From Smallanthus sonchifolius (lineage: Eukaryota > Streptophyta > Magnoliopsida > Asterales > Asteraceae): DNA of 64,000 nucleotides. Below are positions 57,527 through 64,000 of this stretch, piece by piece (within the stretch, counting starts at the first letter, position 1; the number at the start of each line of letters is the position of its first letter). The stretch covers positions 21,619,501-21,683,500 of the forward strand of contig CM042034.1 of the NCBI GenBank assembly GCA_023525975.1, given 5' to 3'. Both the position numbers and the translations under genes were made by a program. The notes under the pieces were generated by a model. The model did not search any database. It was given only the letters and a program-made list of their open reading frames with translations, and was not told the origin of the DNA.

Positions 57527-59296
57527 ATGTCGGGAAGAGGACGTGGAGGTCGTGCTGGTGGCCGAGGTACCATCAACATGACAGCAGCGGAGCTGGCGGC
57601 ACTAATCAATGATAGTGTGGTTGAGGCTCTAGCCGCACAGAATGCTGCAGGTAAATGCCATAACCATTGACTAGTGAGGTCAATTCATATCTCAAAGCGC
57701 CTTTCCTAAGCTTTATAATCTCGAACCTATATTATGTTTCTAAATCCAGGTCAGCAGAATCAGCAACTGACATGCACATTCATAACTTTCATGGACTGTA
57801 AGCCCCACACCTTTAGTGGAGCCGAAGGAGCTGTCGAACTACTCCGGTGGTTCGAAAAAGTTGAATCGGTATTCGCTATGTGCAACTGCCCATTGGCCAA
57901 TCAGGTCAAATTTGCTTCTGGAACTTTGGAGGGCCCGGCTCTCACGTGGTGGAATGCACAGGTTCAGATGTTGGGTCTAGCTATGGCCAATGCACTGCCG
58001 TGAGAGGAGTTTAAGACAATGATGAAGGAGGAGTACTGTCCTCGAGATGAAATTCAAAAGTTGGAAGGAGAATTCTGGAACCTGAAGATGGAAGGTTCAG
58101 AAATTGAGCTTTATACCACTCGTTCCCACGAGCTTGCTACCATGTGCCCACATATGGTGACTCCTGATTACAAGAGAATTGAGCTATACATTGGAGGCTT
58201 AGTGCCTCAGATTCAGAGTATGGTCACCTCATCCAACCCTTCTACCATCCAGCAGACTATCAGACTTGCCCACAAGTTAACTGACCAGGCGGTAACTCAA
58301 GGGACTCTACCTCCGAGGGGTTCAGTTTCTAAAGCTACTGATAATCATAAGCGCAAGTTTGATCATAACTCCAACTCTCACTCCAACTCCAAGGGATCCC
58401 AGTTTAACCAACCTCAGCAGCAGCATCGAAAGTTTAAGCCTGCTAAGGACTTTAATCAGATGACCTCTTCAGGTCAAAATCAAGGTGGTTATGTGGGAAG
58501 ATCCCCCAAGTGCAACAATTGCAATTACCACCATGCCGGTGCTTGTAACCGTTGTCAACGGTGTAGCAAGATGGGCCACGCTGCAAAAGATTGTAGAGTT
58601 GATCTTCAAAACAAGCAACCATTCCGACCGCAAGAGTCCACAAGAGGATGTTTTCAGTGCGGTAAGGAGGGACATATTCAGAGGGATTGTCCTCAGTCGA
58701 GGAGGGGTGGTAATGGAAATGGTAATGGCAATGGTAACGGTAACGGCACTAATCAGGGCAACAATGGCAACAGCAGCAATCAAGGCAATAACAATGGCGG
58801 CAATAATGCCAATAATGGAGGGAATGGTGCGAAAGGACGAGCCTTCGTACTAGGATCTGGAGAAGCTCGATATGATCATAATGTGGTCACCGGTAAGTTT
58901 CTCTTAAATAATTACTTTGCTTCTGTTCTATTTGATACCGGTGCTGATATGAGTTTTATATCTAAGAAGCTTAGTGATATGATAAAAGGAACTCCAACTC
59001 TGTTAGAACCTAAGTATATAATAGAGATAGCTGATGGCCAAATAATTGAAGCAACCCACATTCTTAAGGGTTGTAAGCTTGAGCTGGCTAGTCATATACT
59101 TGATATCGACCTTATGCCGGTCACACTTGGTAGTTTTGATGTAATTGTTGGTATGGATTGGTTATCTAAAAACCAAGTTGAAATTGTCTGTCGTGAGAAA
59201 GTCGTTCGCATTCCTCTCCCTAGTGGAGAAATCCTTTCCGTTCAAGGCGAAAAGAGTGGTGCAGTCGTAGGCATCATATCATTCATGAAAGCGTAG
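57527..59296 (+). pseudogene. gag: gag-protease of gypsy element A, with an intron-like gap and stops
   Basis: Gag starts at 57527 (MSGRGRGGRAGGRG). A GT...AG segment at 57651-57749 interrupts it and splices in phase to GQQNQQLTCTFITFMDCK. Gag continues (FSGAEGAVELLRWFEKVESVFAMCNC) to a TGA at 58001 in place of a Trp codon (ALP-W-EEFKTMMKEEYCPRDE). Zinc knuckles CNRCQRCSKMGHAAKDC and CFQCGKEGHIQRDC follow, then an Asn/Gly microsatellite-coded linker (58710-58830) and a protease with VLFDTGADMSFIS and VGMDWL. A TAG at 59294 ends the frame. It would build the virus-like particle core. Confidence 0.85.
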
Positions 59297-59644
59297 AAGT
59301 GCATGTGTAAAGGTCATACTGCTATTCTAGCACTCGTTGCCGAGCAACCATCGGAAGAGAAGAAAATTGATGATATTCCCATCGTTCATGATTTTCTGGA
59401 AGTGTTTCCCGAATACTTGCATGGTCTGCCACCTCACCGTCAAGTTGAATTCTAAATCGATCTAGCACCCGGAGCGGCGCCGATCGCTCGGGCACCTTAC
59501 AGATTTGCACCTAGTGAATTGCAAGAGTTGTCTACTCAGTTACAGGAATTGTTGGATAAAGGTTTCATCCGACCTAGCTCATCGCCATGGGGAGCTCCAG
59601 TTCTGTTTGTCAAGAAGAAGGACGGGACTTTCCGTATGTGTATC
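59297..59644 (+). pseudogene. pol: Start of reverse transcriptase of gypsy element A, truncated
   Basis: It continues the same frame: HTAILALVAEQPSEEKK, VEF-stop-IDLAPGAAPIARAPYRFAP (TAA at 59453), ELLDKGFIRPSSSPWGAPVLFVKKKDGTFRMCI. It is cut exactly at the conserved FRMCID box by the LTR of element B. Confidence 0.88.
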
Positions 59645-61540
59645 TGTAACATCCCAAAAAAAAACGACAGTTAAATAACGGAATAAACGAACGAGGCAGG
59701 ACGGGGGAGCCTCCCCTATAAATAGGCTGAGTCACCACCATTTCTCTCATTTGCAACTTCTAGAGAGAGAAACCGTAGAGAGAGAAAGTTGGCTGATCGA
59801 CCCGAGATTTCAGTAAAGTGTTGCTCCAGAACTCGTGAGAAGAACCTCCGGATCAGAATCTCGATACAGGTAACGATTTTGCCTAGATCTGAGTTTTTGT
59901 TCGTTTTTGGGTTTTTCGGGTTTGGGGTGAAAAAGTAACGTTTTCACGGATAAAAATGAAAGATAAACATAGATTTGAGTTCCTTAATGGAAAACGAACG
60001 TTTTGAATGCAAACAGGTTCAGGATCTTGACGTGATCAGACCTGAATGCGAAAGTTAGGGTTTTGCGAAGAAACAGATCGTGCGTACTTATCAAGTACGC
60101 ACGGAGCAGGTCCTGCGTACTTATCAAGTACGCAGGAAGAGGGGCACTGCGTACTTATCAAGTACGCAGGCAGCAGGGTCTGCGCACTTGCTAAGTGCGC
60201 AGGCATCAGGCTGATTAGGTAAAGTCGGTATGATTAGAAGGTTAAACCGTTAGAGTCGGGATTTGGTCTGATGTGTACTTAACTATCAAATTCAGATCGG
60301 AAGTGACGTAGTGGGACCTTTGATTAGGGCAACCCGGATTAGCTTATCAGGTGAGTTCTAGAAGCCCTCTTTTAAATGTTTTATTAATGTTTTTGGGCTG
60401 GTGTGCATACTTACGAAATGATGTTTAACGAAATGATGTTTAACGAAACGATGTTTACGAAAGGAAAGTCGAAATGTGTTTATGAAGTGTTTTGCCAAAA
60501 AGGTTTACGAATGTTTTATGAACGGTTTAAATGATGAAACGTTTAATGAAAAGGAAAAGAGGTAAAGGTTTTAAAGAATTCATTACAAATCTAATCTGTC
60601 GAATGAATGGAATTGACGAATGAAGTCTGGGAATGCAATTCCCAGCCTTGTGGTAGATTATGGACAGCGAGCCATAGTTGCCATAAGAGCAACAGGGGCA
60701 GTGTCTTGGTGGCCTGCCAATGGTTTGATGTTGTACAACTGGTAGGGAGTAACGACGGTTACTCAGGGGTTAACGTGACCCTATGTAAGGTTAAATTATG
60801 ATCCGACGGTGTTATGGCCGTGAGCCATAGCCGTTGATGGAGGTTGTCGGTCTATGGACATGAGAGCCATAGGGGCAACTGAATGGGTATTGTCGGTCCT
60901 CGTGCAGTTAGCCTTGGGGGCAATACAAAAAGGGAATTGACGGAATGTTGTGACAATGACGGCGATACGTAACGGTTGTCCACGACATGCAAGGTTCCTT
61001 CGGGGACACAGAGACGCTTAAAGAAAGATACAGATTTTAGATAATAATGTATGACTTAAATGAACGTTAAAAGTTTTAAGGAACGATCCGTTTAACGGTA
61101 TTTGTGATGTTGATGATGATATGGTTACGAAGTTTTGAGGATGTAAAGTTATTACATGTTTTTGTGAAAGGTTTCATTAAACAAATGTATGTTATGTTTT
61201 TGGCAAAATGTATATGTTTAAAGTTTTATGTAAAGCTAGAACTCACCAGCGTAGCTGACTTTTTAGTATGCACATTCAGGTTAAGGCAGGTTATGATGAT
61301 GGACGGTGATGCTTGGCAAGCGAGAGGAGTTACCCGGTCGATCATGAAGATTGGCATCCCGTTACGAGTTGTTTATGTTATGTTTATGTATTTGAAAATG
61401 TTATGCTTCCGCATGTTGAACAATGTAATGATTATGTTTCAATGAAATTTTCCGCTGCGTTATTTTGATATTCAAGTTTAAGAACTGTTTGTGAATGAGT
61501 AAATCCAACAAGTGAGGCCTCCCGGGTTCGGGGCCTTACA
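59645..61540 (+). mobile_element. 5' LTR of gypsy element B
   Basis: Ends TGTAACATCCC and GGGGCCTTACA, 1896 bp, inserted in the RT of element A. The five bases before it are GTATC; the matching copy would be after the 3' LTR, outside the window. It carries the GGTGAGTTCTAGAAGCCC block (60351), GAACTCACCAGCGTAGCTGACTTT (about 61239) and four hairpins (60079-60202). Confidence 0.9.
60079..60202 (+). repeat. Array of four perfect hairpins in the LTR of element B
   Basis: Stems of 10-11 bp around a 3-nt loop: CGTGCGTACTT/AAGTACGCACG (60079-60103), CCTGCGTACTT/AAGTACGCAGG (60112-60136), CTGCGTACTT/AAGTACGCAG (60147-60169) and CTGCGCACTT/AAGTGCGCAG (60180-60202). Two positions differ between units, and both arms change together. 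Confidence 0.92.
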
Positions 61541-61543
61541 AGT

Positions 61544-61555
61544 TGGTATCAGAGC
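61544..61555 (+). other. Primer-binding site of gypsy element B
   Basis: TGGTATCAGAGC, complementary to the 3' end of initiator tRNA-Met, three bases after the LTR end. Confidence 0.93.
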
Positions 61556-61872
61556 AATAGTTTGAGAGATTTGGACACTCCCAGTGTCTGAACTTAAACT
61601 GTGAATGGGACCGAAAGCGGATGCCAGTACGGGTAACTTGAGCCACAGCATCAGGTATGAAGGTAGTATATATTTACCTATATAGTATACCTTAGGAAGG
61701 GTTAGGTAAGGACTTGTGTCTGATGGAATCACAAAGGTGGTCAAATAGAAATCGAAAGGTAGTGTAATGGTTAATTGCAGATGGCCAGTGTATATTAACA
61801 TCTTACAGTGCTTATTGAGTTTTATTTGTTAACTAGCGTGATGACATTGGATTCCTTGTCTTATAGAACGAA

Positions 61873-64000
61873 ATGGCGAGGAGAGGAAACGGAAAGCGTG
61901 GTGGAGGCCGTACCGGTGGTCGTAACGGCGGTCGCGGCAGGACCCCGGCGCGCCAAGAGTATAGTGAAGAAGGAAGTGTTCACACTGAACCAGCGGTTAG
62001 TGTGCATGGAACTGAGCAGACACTGGTTGAAGAACAACCTTTCACTTTTGAACCAGAAGTGAGAGCAGCTATAGCTCGAGAGTTCACCGAGCTGATGAAG
62101 ACTTCTCTGCCAGGTCTGTTGGCTGAAGCATTGAAGAAGGTTAATGGGGAAGGTGGGTCTAACACAGCGGTTGACACCCCGAACACTGAGGCAATCAACG
62201 CACCGCTTAACCGTGGTTGCGACTATAAGTCCTTTAAGGCATGTGACCCACCGGTCCTGACTGGAAAGAAGGACGCGGTAGCTACGTTTGATTGGGTGAT
62301 TCGTATGGAGGCTGCCATTCGTCTGAGCGAATGTCGAACGGATCAAGTTGTGAAATTTGCTGCTAACTCCTTGAGAGAGGAAGCATCCCATTGGTGGGAA
62401 GGTGTACGTCAAGCAAAAGGGAGCGAGGTTGTGGATGCGATGATGTGGGCTGACTTGAAAACTTTGGTGATCAAGAATTTCTGCCCAAGGAACGAGATTG
62501 AGAAGGTAGAGAGGGAATTTCTGGGTTTGAAGGCCGGGAGCATGACGCACCGGCAGTACACAACTCGATTCAATGAACTGGCACGTCTGGTGCCACACCT
62601 TATCACGACTGAGGAAAGAAAGATTTCCTGTTACATTCAAGGGTTGCCGGACCAGGTCCGCACCTATGTTAAGGCAAACGCCCCTACTACCTATGATTCG
62701 GTAGTAGAACTGAGCGGCGTGGTATTTGATGATTTGGCGCTGAATGTCGTCGCCATTGAGGAACCGAAGAAGAGATCGAGCTTCTCAAACAAGCGAACTG
62801 GTGGAAAGATGTTTGGGACTCGTGATAAGAGGGCTCGGGTGGATGAGTCGACTGTTTGTAAGAAGTGTGGAAGGGAGCATACTGGCGAATGTAGACTGGG
62901 ATCTAACTTGTGCTTCAAATGTGGCAAGACCGGGCACTACTCCCGTGAGTGCCCACAACACGTCAAGTGCTATAACTGTGGGGATGCCGGTCATCTGAGT
63001 AGGGAGTGCCCGAAACCGAGAATGGGTGAAGCCGGGAAAGGGAAAGGCCCGGAAAGGAAAGAAGAGAGGCCCCGAGCAAAGACTCGTGCGTACGCACTGA
63101 CGCAAGACCAAGCCAGGGCAGACCCCGACGTGGCGTCAGGTACGTTCATCCTTGACAACACTTTTGTTTCTGTGTTATTTGATTCGGGTGCAAGTAAGAG
63201 TTTTATATCTGCGACTTTTTGTAAACGAGTGAAGTACACTGTCAGTAAGCTAGCAAGGGCCTTTAGCGTAGAAACCGCTGAGGGAAGAACTGCGAGAGTG
63301 ACCGATGTAGTTGACAACTCCACGATAAAAATAGAAGGTCACAGGTTCCCTGTCAGGTTGTTTGTTATGGTTTTGGGTGGGTTTGATGTCGTGTTAGGAA
63401 TGGATTGGCTAACTGCCAATGAAGCACAAATTATATGTAAACGGAAGGTAATCCGACTCAAGGCTCCGGACGGTAGCAAAGTCGAGGTTTTTGGAGATCG
63501 TGACGCCCCGATGTCAAACGTCATCTCGATGATTAAGGCAGCAGATTACTTGAGGCGCGGATGCGAGGCTTATTTGGTGTACGTAATTGACGAGTGTAAG
63601 GAAGTGAAGGAGCTAGACGATGTACCCGTGGTACGCGAGTACCCGGAGGTGTTTCAAGAGGATTTGCCTGGGATACCACCCGACAGAGAGATCGAATTTC
63701 GAATCGACTTAGTACCAGATGCCTAGCCCGTGGCTAAGGCTCCATATCGACTAGCACCAGTGGAGATGAAAGAGTTAATGGCACAACTAGACGAGTTACT
63801 TGAGAAGGGATTTATCCAACCGAGCATCTCGCCGTGGGGAGCTCCGGTGTTGTTTGTGAAGAAGAAAGACGGTTCGATGAGAATGTGTATTGATTATCGC
63901 GAGTTGAATAAACGTACGGTGAAGAACAAGTACCCTTTACCAAGGATCGATGACCTGTTCGATCAATTACAGGGCGCAAGTTGGTTCTCGAAAATCAACC
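61873..64000 (+). CDS. gag-pol: gag-pol of gypsy element B (partial, one in-frame stop)
   Basis: One frame from 61873. Gag starts MARRGNGKRGGGRTGGRNGG and includes CRTDQVVKFAANSLREEASHWWEG and CPRNEIEKVEREFLGLK. The CCHC knuckles are CFKCGKTGHYSREC and CYNCGDAGHLSREC, preceded by CKKCGREHTGEC. The protease has VLFDSGASKSFIS and VLGMDWL. A TAG at 63724-63726 lies where related elements have a coding residue, and the frame stays open to the window end with RT blocks KGFIQPSISPWGAPVLFVKKKDG, RMCIDYRELN and LPRIDDLFDQLQGASWFSKI. If the TAG came from CAG, one mutation separates this from an intact polyprotein. It is younger than element A. Confidence 0.92.

Larger units (their letters stand above)
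54152..59644 (+). mobile_element. Ty3/gypsy element A (Tekay/Del-like), decayed, 5' part
   Basis: The 5' LTR is 54152-56469 (TGTGACAATCC...GGGGTGTGACA). The primer-binding site TGGTATCAGAGC is at 56473-56484. An upstream acidic/coiled-coil ORF, gag, protease and the start of reverse transcriptase follow. The element stops in the RT (KKKDGTFRMCI) at 59644, where element B has inserted; the rest would lie beyond the window. Gag and pol carry several stops, so this copy is dead. Confidence 0.88.

Overview
This is plant nuclear DNA. The genes carry short exons with GT-AG introns (and one GC-AG intron), long AT-rich spacers are packed with transposons, and there is a degraded plastid insertion. 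Four genes are complete, each recognisable as a conserved plant family. The overall look of the LTR retrotransposons suggests a eudicot, and Asteraceae is my best guess, but that is inference from general appearance and nothing in the window proves it.

Layout. 1-3.9 kb: AT-rich spacer with two copies of a tRNA-derived SINE, each with its own target-site duplication (TSD). 3.95-11.28 kb: a solo LTR (minus strand) carrying two further solo LTRs inside it; all three levels have perfect 5-bp TSDs. 11.3-17.9 kb: Helitron, MULE, hAT and Copia remnants. 17.96-20.08 kb (+): a six-exon ACD11-type sphingolipid transfer protein. 20.53-24.85 kb (-): a six-exon KORRIGAN-type membrane GH9 endoglucanase, convergent with the first gene and with MITEs in four of its five introns. 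25.2-29.4 kb: a truncated Gypsy element, LTR pieces, a CACTA-like end and a LINE fragment. 30.5-32.7 kb (+): the last three exons of a DUF218 gene that has no visible 5' half. 33.3-36.0 kb: plastid DNA (clpP exon 1, the start of ycf1) split by a MULE with a 9-bp TSD. 36.5-37.1 kb: a LINE fragment. 40.2-46.4 kb (-): an eight-exon LAZ1/DUF300 membrane protein. 47.6-51.5 kb: an hAT-like MITE, an LTR and a Helitron. 52.31-52.85 kb (+): an intronless cold-shock-domain protein with two zinc knuckles. 54.15-64 kb: a decayed Ty3/gypsy element whose reverse transcriptase is split by a younger gypsy element running off the window.

The genes do not form a pathway. ACD11, LAZ1 and KORRIGAN homologues are linked in the literature to cell-death control, vacuole/membrane biology and cellulose synthesis respectively; their proximity looks incidental. 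Notably, Arabidopsis LAZ1 was identified genetically as a suppressor of acd11 cell death, and both families occur here about 20 kb apart.

The most unusual signal is in the LTRs. Several otherwise different LTRs carry tandem arrays of short perfect hairpins. In at least two arrays the stem sequence changes from unit to unit while pairing is kept. The other item worth following is the GH9 enzyme, which is intact but has Asn where the family has its catalytic-base Asp.
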